Source: Mucilaginibacter ginsenosidivorans (GTDB taxonomy: Bacteria; Bacteroidota; Bacteroidia; Sphingobacteriales; Sphingobacteriaceae). Taken from it: 64,000 nucleotides of DNA. The DNA lies in NCBI RefSeq assembly GCF_007971025.1, contig NZ_CP042436.1, forward strand, positions 4,836,001-4,900,000, given 5' to 3'. The notes beneath the pieces were generated by a model that searched no databases, was not told the origin of the DNA, and saw nothing but the letters and a program-made list of their open reading frames with translations. Of the stretch, positions 35,989 to 43,241 are shown one piece after another. Made by a program: the position numbers and the translations under genes. Each line of letters begins with the position of its first letter. Position 1 is the first letter of the stretch.

Positions 35989-36150
35989 ATGCAATTGGAT
36001 TTCTTAAAAACCATTAAGAATTATGCGCTGGGTAACCATGTTACACCGTCATATATTTACAAACTGGTTAAAGAAAACAAACTACAAGCCGTTACAATTG
36101 ACGGGGTACAATTTATAGACACTCAAAAATTTCCATCACTTAAAAAGTGA
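35989..36150 (+). CDS. 53-residue HTH (excisionase/MerR-like) ORF upstream of the transposase
   Basis: An ATG at 35989 opens 53 codons ending TGA at 36148-36150. The core VTPSYIYKLVKENKLQAVTIDG followed by VQFIDTQKF is the compact helix-turn-helix plus wing seen in excisionases and MerR N-termini, where a YxLVK helix and a wing recognise DNA. It has an excellent promoter and lies 42 bases before the transposase. It may regulate transposition or be a captured regulator. Confidence 0.6.
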   Translation: MQLDFLKTIKNYALGNHVTPSYIYKLVKENKLQAVTIDGVQFIDTQKFPSLKK

Positions 36151-36192
36151 TATTTTTTTGACTTATTAGTTCACAGTTATAAACTAACAACT

Positions 36193-37167
36193 ATGCAACC
36201 TTTAGGCAAAGCACTACCATTTCGCACTATCAATGATATAGCGATACACTTTCAGGACAAAGCCACTTGTATTGAGTACATAACTCAATTACGTTGGAAC
36301 GGCAAGCCTAAATGTGCTTTCTGTGAGCATGAGCATGTTTACGAATTGAAAGGGGCTAACAAGCGTTACAAGTGTGCTAAGTGCCGCAAGCATTTCAGCG
36401 CAATCAAAGGCACTATATTTGAAAATTCTACTGTGCCATTGGCTAAATGGTTTATGGCAATATTCATAATGTCTACCCATCGCAAGGGTATCAGTAGCGT
36501 ACAGGTTAGCCGGAATATTGGCGTAACTCAAAAGACTGCATGGTTTATGATGCAGCGTGTAAGGAACGCTTTTAAAATGCAATCCTTTAACACCGTCACC
36601 AAATTAGGTGGCGACAAGGTTGTTGAAGCTGACGAGTGTTATTTGGGTGGCAAGCCTCAAAACATGCACAAAAGCAAAAGGCTGTTAGCGCAAAAGGACG
36701 GTTACAAAAAGATTGTCATTGCCGGGGCTGTGGAACGTAGCGGAAAGGTAAAAGTTGAAGCGGTGGAAAAAACGAGCGTGTACACACTAATACCATTTTT
36801 GATCAAAAACGTACATCAGGGCAGCAAGTTAATGACGGACGAGCATTTAGCCTACGTTAATGCAGGTCGTGTTTATGAGCATCAAAGTATTAAACACATC
36901 GTGCGTGAATATGTACGCGGGGAAGTTCATACCAATACGATTGAAAACTTTTGGAGTTTGCTCAAACGTGGCATTTACGGTACATATCATTTTGTAAGCA
37001 CTAAGCACGTGCAAAATTATCTTGAGGAGTTTGCTTTCAGGTTTAACAGCCGTGAAATTACAGAGGCGCAAAGGTTTGATAAATTAATATCTTTGTCTAA
37101 CCACAGGATTGATTATGCCACGCTCACAGGGAAACAAAAAGACAAAGGACAAACCAAAAAAGCCTAA
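36193..37167 (+). CDS. IS1595-family transposase (ISXO2-like DDE domain)
   Basis: 324 residues, complete. An N-terminal zinc ribbon (C41-x2-C44 ... C61-x2-C64) is followed by an HTH (about 98-125, VQVSRNIGVTQKTAWFMMQRVR) and the ISXO2-like nuclease: first Asp in VEADECYLGG (D147), second in LMTDEHLAY (D216), and the third region HTNTIENFWSLLKRG (about 246-260). The full-length frame with intact motifs suggests it could be active. The last 53 bases overlap a second small ORF in another frame. Confidence 0.92.
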   Translation: MQPLGKALPFRTINDIAIHFQDKATCIEYITQLRWNGKPKCAFCEHEHVYELKGANKRYKCAKCRKHFSAIKGTIFENSTVPLAKWFMAIFIMSTHRKGISSVQVSRNIGVTQKTAWFMMQRVRNAFKMQSFNTVTKLGGDKVVEADECYLGGKPQNMHKSKRLLAQKDGYKKIVIAGAVERSGKVKVEAVEKTSVYTLIPFLIKNVHQGSKLMTDEHLAYVNAGRVYEHQSIKHIVREYVRGEVHTNTIENFWSLLKRGIYGTYHFVSTKHVQNYLEEFAFRFNSREITEAQRFDKLISLSNHRIDYATLTGKQKDKGQTKKA

Positions 37168-37264
37168 GACGGATAAACAGGTAATTGACGGATTAGGTGT
37201 GTCTTTTGAACAAGCTATGGGCATACTCTCACAGCCAAATAAAACAGAAAATAGTCAAAAATAA
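37115..37264 (+). CDS. 49-residue basic ORF overlapping the transposase end
   Basis: An ATG at 37115, inside the transposase 3' end but in a different frame, opens 49 residues ending TAA at 37262-37264. The first 21 residues are strongly basic (GNKKTKDKPKKPKTDKQ), then a short helix (IDGLGVSFEQAMGILSQ). Position and charge suggest a translationally coupled accessory DNA-binding protein of the insertion sequence, but chance cannot be excluded. Confidence 0.5.
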   Translation: MPRSQGNKKTKDKPKKPKTDKQVIDGLGVSFEQAMGILSQPNKTENSQK

Positions 37265-37276
37265 AAGGCTATTTTC
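37247..37276 (+). terminator. Weak hairpin at the end of the IS unit
   Basis: GAAAATAG (37247-37254) pairs with CTATTTTC (37269-37276) around a 14-base loop, followed by TTGTTTAATT. It is AT-rich and only moderately stable, but placed at the stop of the 49-residue ORF. Confidence 0.4.
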
Positions 37277-37311
37277 TTGTTTAATTCACTTATATTCAGT
37301 AACTTATATGT

Positions 37312-37467
37312 GTGAAATATGTGATAATATTGATTTTATTCTGCTTGTTTGGGTGTTGTTCTACCCGGAGTTTAAAGCCAAACACGCCTTATTTTTACCA
37401 TTATCATAAACTGATCGAGTTTAAAGGCAATCGGGACTCATTAATATGGTTTAGACCTGAATTTTAA
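37312..37467 (+). CDS. Possible 51-residue lipoprotein (GTG start)
   Basis: From a GTG at 37312 the frame reads MKYVIILILFCLFGCC and so on, with a hydrophobic signal and a lipobox (FGC), then about 35 polar residues ending FRPEF and a TAA at 37465-37467. The stop overlaps the convergent Ntn hydrolase-like gene by 4 bases. Another frame here (37197-37409) looks like a shadow. It may be an intact micro-lipoprotein or the remnant of a longer one. Confidence 0.4.
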   Translation: MKYVIILILFCLFGCCSTRSLKPNTPYFYHYHKLIEFKGNRDSLIWFRPEF

Positions 37468-38201
37468 TAACACGGTGGCTTTTTGTCCAACCACATAGTT
37501 TTTTTTCTTGTTACCATCAAAACATTAATCGGGCCGCCAACATGGTCGGGATGATATGTATGTGAGAAGTTTATTAAAAACTCGATGCCGCTTTTAAGCC
37601 CATTTTTCCATACTTCTCTATTACTCCATAGGTGGTTGTCAGAAATTTCTTTCCATTCACCAAAAGCTACGCTATCTACTTTGTCTTGTCTACCCCATTC
37701 GAGGTCAATAGATAGCGTGTCAGTTACCTTTCTTCTTAAAGCTAAATAATGCAATATCATCGTATCTTGTTCCCTACCAAATACAACACAGTCCGTTATC
37801 GCGTAACCTACCTTATATCTTTTTAATAGATACTGAACTTCATGTTTATTTGCCGAAACAAAAGAATTAAAAACGTAATCAATAACCGAGGTTTGATATG
37901 CTTTCTCAAATGCGGTTATTGACTTGGCTGTGTCTATAATTCTTTTAGCTAAATTCCTTAACGAAACTCCCTGATAGCCGCTTAAGGAAAAGTTAATACT
38001 ACCATTTCCATTTGAGATTATCTTACAAGACGTATCAGCATATCGCGTTATTGGTTGCTTTGTTATAATATTAATACCTGATTGCGAAACCCTGCTATCC
38101 GCACCTACCATAATTGTATCATTTCGTTTAATAGCAACGATACAAGTTTGACTATATCCAATAAAGGGAACGAGAAAGATTAGTGCGATTAGGTATTTCA
38201 T
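37464..38201 (-). CDS. Secreted proteasome/HslV-like Ntn hydrolase
   Basis: 245 residues from the ATG at 38201 (MKYLIALIF). An upstream start at 38228 would add nine residues before the signal sequence and is rejected. A signal peptide of 18 residues ends YSQ. If cleaved there, the mature chain begins T-C-I-V-A, and the spacing from this Thr1 to Asp17-Ser-Arg (GADSR) is the same as in proteasome beta subunits. A Lys with a following Ile (CKIISN) lies where catalytic Lys33 would be, after a 9-residue insertion. The rest (FSLSGYQGV) matches the next strand. It is probably a periplasmic or secreted hydrolase; the substrate is unknown. It lies in the AT-rich island, alone. Confidence 0.65.
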   Translation of the reverse strand: MKYLIALIFLVPFIGYSQTCIVAIKRNDTIMVGADSRVSQSGINIITKQPITRYADTSCKIISNGNGSINFSLSGYQGVSLRNLAKRIIDTAKSITAFEKAYQTSVIDYVFNSFVSANKHEVQYLLKRYKVGYAITDCVVFGREQDTMILHYLALRRKVTDTLSIDLEWGRQDKVDSVAFGEWKEISDNHLWSNREVWKNGLKSGIEFLINFSHTYHPDHVGGPINVLMVTRKKTMWLDKKPPCY

Positions 38202-38242
38202 TGTTGTTAGGTTTAAAAGGTTTCCCATAAACCTAACAACAA
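38201..38242. promoter_or_regulatory. 15-bp perfect inverted repeat at the start of the Ntn hydrolase gene
   Basis: TTGTTGTTAGGTTTA (38201-38215) is inverted at 38228-38242 with a 12-base loop. The inner arm touches the start codon (ATG complement at 38199-38201), so in the mRNA a strong stem would sit immediately before the AUG, or in DNA it could be an operator. Confidence 0.6.
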
Positions 38243-38340
38243 ATACTCACTTAAACAAGCCATAATAGCGGTATGTATGTCCATACTTGTAACCGCCTTG
38301 TGTTTTGTTGGGTTAAACTGCGGGATAGATGCCCTATAAG

Positions 38341-38353
38341 CGGTTAATAACCG
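38341..38353. promoter_or_regulatory. Small palindrome upstream of ssb (CGGTTA-A-TAACCG)
   Basis: A perfect 13-base palindrome with one central base lies 69 bases before the ssb start. A regulator site is possible; the protein is unknown. Confidence 0.35.
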
Positions 38354-38421
38354 GGTAAGTTTTGGGTGGCGTTGCAACTTTGTTCAACCAAACGAAGAGA
38401 AAAATTAAAGTTTAAAAGAAC

Positions 38422-38766
38422 ATGAGCACATTAAAGAATAGCGTACGCCTGGTTGGTAACCTGGGTATGGACCCCGAAGTAAAGAGTTTTGATAACAACC
38501 GTAAACTGGCGAAAATTTCTATCGCCACTAATGAAACTTACAAGAATGATAAGGGCGAGCGCATAACGGACACCCAATGGCACAACCTTGTATTATGGGG
38601 TGTCCAGGCCAAACTGGCCGAGGACCTGCTGAAGAAAGGTGATGAGATAGCCGTGGAAGGCAAGCTCTCCAGCAGGAGTTATGTTGACAAAGACGGCAAC
38701 AAGCGTTACATGACGGAAGTTGTTGTTAACGAGTTCCTGAAAGTCGGCCTGAAAAAGCAACAATAA
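38422..38766 (+). CDS. ssb: Single-stranded DNA-binding protein, short form
   Basis: 114 residues, one OB fold: SVRLVGNLGMDPEVK near the start, TQWHNLVLWGVQAKLAEDLLKKGDEIAVEGKLSSRSYVDKDGNKRYMTEVVVNEF. The usual acidic C-terminal tip (DDDIPF-like), by which SSB recruits repair proteins, is missing; the protein ends KKQQ. It is therefore more likely an accessory SSB than the main replicative one. It borders the AT-rich island but has flanking-gene codon use. Confidence 0.9.
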   Translation: MSTLKNSVRLVGNLGMDPEVKSFDNNRKLAKISIATNETYKNDKGERITDTQWHNLVLWGVQAKLAEDLLKKGDEIAVEGKLSSRSYVDKDGNKRYMTEVVVNEFLKVGLKKQQ

Positions 38767-38798
38767 AAAGCATCCAAACCTAAACCATCATAATGAAG

Positions 38799-38829
38799 AA
38801 GCAGTCTCCGGTATTTGCCGGGGCTGCTT
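38799..38829 (+). terminator. Probable ssb terminator
   Basis: AAGCAG (38799-38804) pairs with CTGCTT (38824-38829) and an inner CCGG pairs with CCGG-containing bases, followed by TTTG. The T run is short. Confidence 0.6.
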
Positions 38830-38899
38830 TGATTAATTAAAAACTTAAACCTTATTTATTATATTTGTTATCCACTTAGAGGCACGCGAAACCGCCCGG

Positions 38900-39178
38900 T
38901 TGTATAAACTGCTGAGCGACAAATTAGGCAATGACACTGCCGAGGCGATGTTTAAATATATTGATAGTAAAACAGAACGATCTGTGGAAGTAACCATCAA
39001 AGCATTAGCTACAAAAGATGATCTTTATTTTGTAAAGGATGACCTTCACCGGGAGATCGGCATTGTCCGAAAAGAGATCAGTGAGTCAAAAGCAGATACG
39101 ATCAAATGGATGTTTATTTTCTGGATAGGGCAAGTAGGTGCTACGCTGGCTATTGTGCTCCTGTTCCTTAAAAAATAA
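38900..39178 (+). CDS. Coiled-coil membrane protein (DUF1640-like)
   Basis: 92 residues from a TTG start; no ATG is suitable. A regular helical pattern (ATKDDLYFVKDDLHREIGIVRKEISESKAD, about 37-66) is followed by one membrane helix at the C-terminus (about 68-90, WMFIFWIGQVGATLAIVLLF). This matches DUF1640-type proteins related to mitochondrial CCDC90/MCUR1, which are often carried near mobile DNA. A TATATTTG -7 box lies upstream near 38860. Function unknown. Confidence 0.7.
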   Translation: MYKLLSDKLGNDTAEAMFKYIDSKTERSVEVTIKALATKDDLYFVKDDLHREIGIVRKEISESKADTIKWMFIFWIGQVGATLAIVLLFLKK

Positions 39179-39189
39179 TTGGGGCAACT

Positions 39190-40614
39190 TTAAACATTTA
39201 TTGTCTTCTCCACAATAATGTGGATCACATCGTCCAGTTCAAGCGCAGTTGTTTCTAAATGACTTATAATATCCCTGTTTAGCGGGTTATCCAGTTTCTT
39301 CCGGTCAAACAGGTTAACCAGGCCCATAATGGTTGCTACCGGCCGGCGAATATTATGCGAGCTGATAGCCGCTATATCCTGCAAGCGCCTGGTTTGTTCG
39401 GCGGTATGTTCTTCGTTCCGCTTACTTTCTATCAATGCACGCAATATGTTTATGGTACGGTCTATCATTTGCAGTTCATCTTTGCCCGGCTCACGCTCCG
39501 TATCATAATAAATGGCGAATGTTGCCAGCACCTGCGTCCCCTTAGGACTGATAACCGGGGTCGACCAGCATGCTTTAAGGCCATAAGGCAAAATATATTG
39601 TTTATAGTCCTGCCACAATGGGCTGTTGGCAATGTCACTAACCACCACCTGTTCCCGGTGATATGCTGCTGTTCCGCACGACCCTGCGTTGGGCCCTATC
39701 CGGGCGCCGTTGATGGCCGTGCAGTATTCCTGTGGCAAACGGGGTGCCGCAAGGTGGTACACTTTTTCCTGCTCCCGGTCTACTTCCAGTATCGAACAAT
39801 ACATTTCGGGGAAAATACTTTCGATACCCACCAGCAGTTTTTCCGCAATTTTCGAAAGCGGGTATTCTGCCATAAAATTCAGTTGCAATACCTTTTTTTC
39901 CAGTTCAAGGATCAGTTGTTCTATCTTGATGTGACTGATATCCCGGATAAAAACAATGAGTTCACCTTTGTAAGGGTAAATGTTCAACCGCAACCAACCC
40001 TTGCAATGCTTGTCATAGTATTGAAGCTGCTGAGGCGTATTAGTTTGAAAGGCAACTTCAAACATTGGAACTACTTCCTCCGTCGTTGTCAATTGGTCTA
40101 TAAGCCTGAAATCGGCTCCGTACAACTCGTCGCCGGTCATTTTTACCAGTTTTTGGAACGCAGGATTAAACGCATTAATGCGCCAATGCCGGTCGAGCAT
40201 AAAAAAGCCCTCGGTAAGGCTGGCCAGTACATGCTGTACTTTATCCGAAATATTGTACGGGTTACGGATATTCAGGTCCTCATCGCGGTAAATACCCGAT
40301 GCATAAATAAGTTGTTCCTTCTTGTCATAACAAGCCGACCAACTTACAGTAAAAAAGCTTCCGTTCCTGGCTTCAAGCCTCGAAATAAATCCTTCGGCAT
40401 TCTGGAGTGAAATAATACTTTGAAACAAATCGGCAAGTTTGTTCCTATCATCGGGATGGGACAGATCGGCCAGGCTCTTTCCGGCAGACTCCTCCCTGCT
40501 ATATTCCGTAAAATGCGACCAGGAAGCATTGGTATAAATAATATTCCCCTTGGTATCGGCTACGAAAAATATATCGTCAGAATGATTTAACAGGAAAGCA
40601 AGCCGTTCGTCCAT
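39190..40614 (-). CDS. PAS-PAS-GAF protein with HisKA-like end but no ATPase domain
   Basis: 474 residues, cytoplasmic. Two PAS domains (about 1-110 and 130-235), a GAF domain (about 255-400, with PNAGSCGTAAYHRE), then a short helical dimerisation box IAAISSHNIRRPVATIMGLVNLF (about 411-433) and 40 more residues, ending at VEKTINV. The HATPase domain that should follow is absent: the protein stops after the second helix of the dimer. The H-box is intact, so it could be phosphorylated by another kinase or form inactive dimers with full kinases. Confidence 0.85.
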   Translation of the reverse strand: MDERLAFLLNHSDDIFFVADTKGNIIYTNASWSHFTEYSREESAGKSLADLSHPDDRNKLADLFQSIISLQNAEGFISRLEARNGSFFTVSWSACYDKKEQLIYASGIYRDEDLNIRNPYNISDKVQHVLASLTEGFFMLDRHWRINAFNPAFQKLVKMTGDELYGADFRLIDQLTTTEEVVPMFEVAFQTNTPQQLQYYDKHCKGWLRLNIYPYKGELIVFIRDISHIKIEQLILELEKKVLQLNFMAEYPLSKIAEKLLVGIESIFPEMYCSILEVDREQEKVYHLAAPRLPQEYCTAINGARIGPNAGSCGTAAYHREQVVVSDIANSPLWQDYKQYILPYGLKACWSTPVISPKGTQVLATFAIYYDTEREPGKDELQMIDRTINILRALIESKRNEEHTAEQTRRLQDIAAISSHNIRRPVATIMGLVNLFDRKKLDNPLNRDIISHLETTALELDDVIHIIVEKTINV

Positions 40615-40685
40615 AGCAAGCTATTTATTATTAGTAAATATACAATAATAGATTACTTATTATGCAACGGTAATAATATATAATT

Positions 40686-41390
40686 TCAGGGCGTGGTAAC
40701 GGCTACCGGCAATATTTTCCCGTTAAAGAACTTATGACCCGTCAAAGCAAAATCGGCTATATATTTGCCCATTTCGAAAGCAAGTACAGGCGACTCGTAG
40801 CCCGGGAAAGCTTTTTCGAGCATCTCTGTCTGCGCCGAGCCAAGCGCCAGGCAGTTCACTTTTATTTGCCTGTCAGTTAACTCCTGTGCCAAGCATTCGG
40901 TCAAGGTATGAAGGGCGGCTTTGCTTGCCGAGTAAGCGGACAGTCCGGCGAATTTTGAACTCCCCTGGTAAGCTCCCATGCTGCCAATGTTGAGGATATG
41001 GGCATTTGCAGGCATCAATCCCAACAGGCTCTGGATCATGCGGACGTGCCCGATAAAATTGTTTTGCAGCATCTCCACAAAATCACTCTCCTCCAGTTCG
41101 GGAAAAGGCTTGTTGATCAGTTGGCCTGCATTGTTAACCAGGATATCCACCCGGTTATCAAGGCGGCTCGCGATAAACTGCAAAAGGCCTGCGTAATCAT
41201 CGTGCACAATATCGAAGGCGATCGGATAAAGCTCACAATCGGGGTTTAACCCCTGCGCTATTTCGGCCAGTCGGCCCAGTTTATCTTCGGAGCGCGCAAG
41301 AGCTATTACTTTATGCTGATCAGACAAGATCAGTTCCAATACCGCCTCAAACCCCACACCGCTGCTTGCGCCTGTTATAATGATGTTCAT
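40686..41390 (-). CDS. SDR-family oxidoreductase
   Basis: 234 residues. The cofactor motif TGASSGVGFEA is near residues 6-16, NNAG near 89-92, and the catalytic Tyr and Lys are intact in GLSAYSASKAALHTL (about 149-163). The protein is a classical short-chain dehydrogenase; the substrate is unknown. It lies between phhA and the PAS-GAF gene on the same strand; the gap to phhA is 23 bases, so it may be co-transcribed with it. Confidence 0.88.
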   Translation of the reverse strand: MNIIITGASSGVGFEAVLELILSDQHKVIALARSEDKLGRLAEIAQGLNPDCELYPIAFDIVHDDYAGLLQFIASRLDNRVDILVNNAGQLINKPFPELEESDFVEMLQNNFIGHVRMIQSLLGLMPANAHILNIGSMGAYQGSSKFAGLSAYSASKAALHTLTECLAQELTDRQIKVNCLALGSAQTEMLEKAFPGYESPVLAFEMGKYIADFALTGHKFFNGKILPVAVTTP

Positions 41391-41413
41391 ACTACGCTAA
41401 GGTATTAAATTTC

Positions 41414-43180
41414 CTACACCACCAGCTTCTGCTCAACCGGGTGTTTTATCAGGTAGAGGCCGTCATTAATGAGCTTGGTTAATTCTGGCTCATTAGCAGC
41501 CCTCGTTTCCAGGAACGTTTTGATCTCCCTGGCCACCGAAGGTTCTGTATTCTCATGATCCAGTATTTCCAGTATCTCGAGCGCGCAAAGCCAGTCATCG
41601 TGATGATTTTTTTGCAGCATCATCCATACGTTGCCCAAAAACCCATAATCGCCGCCATTGTGCCGGCGGTTGCGAACCTGCTGATATAACTTGTGCAATT
41701 CTATAGTCCGGGGGTCATAGTGCACATGATGGGTGGCTGTGTTGGACTTTGGTGGTATCTCCTCGAAAGCTTCTTTATCTGCCGCGCCGCAAAAGACTGA
41801 GATTATCCTTTCGCCGACAGCCATATCGTAATCTCCCCAGGCTGGACTGAACAGTATTTCCCCCTCTGGATCTTTTACAGTACAGTCTTCGAAAGCGATC
41901 ACCTGGATCTTTTCATTATTAACGATTATGTTCTTTACAATGCCGCTTACTTTGATACCGCTTTCAAATTCCAGATCGGTTTGCTTGCCTTGTTCAATAC
42001 CGATATCAGCCAAAGACATTTCTTCTAATGACGTTGAGAATCCTTTCAATTTTCCGACGGGTGAACTAAACCCATCGTGGTGGTGATCCTTTCCGTGACC
42101 CTTTAACTGTTTATTATTATGGGACAGCATTGTTGGCCCTGATGTTTTTATAAAAGCTGGCTGATCGCCATATTTCTTAAACTCTGAGATCACCCCAGAA
42201 ACCTGCAAACCAGAACTATAAACCACGGTACAGGTATTTTTACTTTCTACGGCTTTTTGCAGGCCGTATATCCCTCCCACCCTGAAGGACATGGTATTGG
42301 CAAACTCCTCCAAAACATCTATCAGGTTTTGAAACGTGTCGGTAACAAAAAGTTGCGGCTGTGGCTTGGTGATATCATAAGGATAATTTACGGCGTATTT
42401 ATTATACCATAGTTTTTTCACATCACTTTTCATGCAGGTCGAGCTTTCGCCTATGGAAGAAAGTAAACCGGCGCCGTATATCTTTGGGTTCTCCAGGTTT
42501 CCTATCAAGCCGTATTCAACTGTCCACCAATGCAGGCGGCTCAACAAAGCCATTTCGGATGGTTCGCCCATATTTTCCTGCCGGTAAGCCAATAATTCTT
42601 CTGCCTTCCTTATTTCTTCCGCATCGGCATCAGGCATCTCTTTTAAAATGGACAACGACCTGATGGCCTCGTACAATTCAAAATCCTGCGCCGAAAACAT
42701 AGCCTTCGCCCCTATCGAACCGAAATAGCTCAGGTATTCATGGTAATCCTTATCGGCTATGATAGGCGCATGACCGGCTGATTCGTGGATAATATCTGGA
42801 GCAGGCGTGTATTCAATGTGTTTCAACTGGCGTATATCGGCCGCTATCACCAGTACGCGATATGCCTGGTATTCCATAAAGGCAGCCGGCGGTATAAAAC
42901 CATCTACCGTAACCGCTCCCCAGCCTATCTTGCCGAGCGCATCGTTCATTTCCTGCAGGCTCGGGATCTTTTCGATGGTCAGGCCGGCCTTTAGTAACCC
43001 TGGTATATATGGGTAATAGGCAACATCTTTAAGGTAACTGTAGTTTTGCCTCATCACATAGCGCCATACGGCGTGATCGATAGGCGTATAATGCTCGTAG
43101 TGCTGGTCGACTATAAATTGTTTTAAATGGGAAGGCAGCGCCGCAACCTGCGGGTTATTAAAATCATTAAAACGGCTCAT
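41414..43180 (-). CDS. phhA: Aromatic amino acid hydroxylase (phenylalanine 4-hydroxylase type), long form
   Basis: 588 residues. The catalytic domain lies in about the first 330: metal ligands H132 and H137 (IIHESAGHAP) and E222 (WWTVEYGLIG), plus the pterin-side ALLSRLHWW segment. This enzyme uses tetrahydropterin and oxygen to make tyrosine from phenylalanine. After residue about 330 there is an extra C-terminal part of roughly 250 residues, not seen in the short bacterial enzyme. With hppD, hmgA and fahA 8-12 kb away it would feed tyrosine breakdown. The neighbouring SDR gene may share its transcript. Confidence 0.88.
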   Translation of the reverse strand: MSRFNDFNNPQVAALPSHLKQFIVDQHYEHYTPIDHAVWRYVMRQNYSYLKDVAYYPYIPGLLKAGLTIEKIPSLQEMNDALGKIGWGAVTVDGFIPPAAFMEYQAYRVLVIAADIRQLKHIEYTPAPDIIHESAGHAPIIADKDYHEYLSYFGSIGAKAMFSAQDFELYEAIRSLSILKEMPDADAEEIRKAEELLAYRQENMGEPSEMALLSRLHWWTVEYGLIGNLENPKIYGAGLLSSIGESSTCMKSDVKKLWYNKYAVNYPYDITKPQPQLFVTDTFQNLIDVLEEFANTMSFRVGGIYGLQKAVESKNTCTVVYSSGLQVSGVISEFKKYGDQPAFIKTSGPTMLSHNNKQLKGHGKDHHHDGFSSPVGKLKGFSTSLEEMSLADIGIEQGKQTDLEFESGIKVSGIVKNIIVNNEKIQVIAFEDCTVKDPEGEILFSPAWGDYDMAVGERIISVFCGAADKEAFEEIPPKSNTATHHVHYDPRTIELHKLYQQVRNRRHNGGDYGFLGNVWMMLQKNHHDDWLCALEILEILDHENTEPSVAREIKTFLETRAANEPELTKLINDGLYLIKHPVEQKLVV

Positions 43181-43241
43181 TACGTTCAGTTGGTTTATTA
43201 AGAGAACGTAAAATTAGGAATTTGGTTGGAAAGGTTTGCAG

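Larger units (their letters stand above)
35953..37276 (+). mobile_element. IS1595-family element (ISXO2-like), ends not resolved
   Basis: A tiny HTH ORF, an IS1595-type transposase and a tiny basic ORF form a unit of about 1.3 kb with its own promoter and a hairpin after the last stop. I compared the flanks by eye and found no convincing terminal inverted repeats or an 8-bp target duplication, so the limits given are those of the genes and their signals. The element might be old and decayed at its ends. Confidence 0.55.
34336..38421. other. AT-rich accessory island
   Basis: Between the zinc-ribbon gene and ssb the base composition drops visibly (long A/T runs, many ATT/AAA/TTT codons), in contrast to flanking genes rich in GCC/GGC. 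It holds several unknown genes, an IS1595-type transposase and an Ntn hydrolase-like gene, and no housekeeping genes. No tRNA or integrase marks an end, so the borders are approximate. Confidence 0.6.

Noticed and set aside
37197..37409. 70-codon plus-strand frame after the transposase
   Set aside because: It overlaps the basic 49-residue ORF and the better lipoprotein-like frame; no start signal and no protein-like features.
35881..37470. Terminal inverted repeats and 8-bp target duplication of the IS1595 element
   Set aside because: Only short chance matches such as TATAAGTT were found; nothing long enough to define ends.
39355..40410. 351-codon plus-strand frame opposite the PAS-GAF gene
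   Set aside because: It is a shadow of the long minus-strand gene; the sequence is low in acidic residues and rich in Cys/Arg/Phe, typical of antisense frames.
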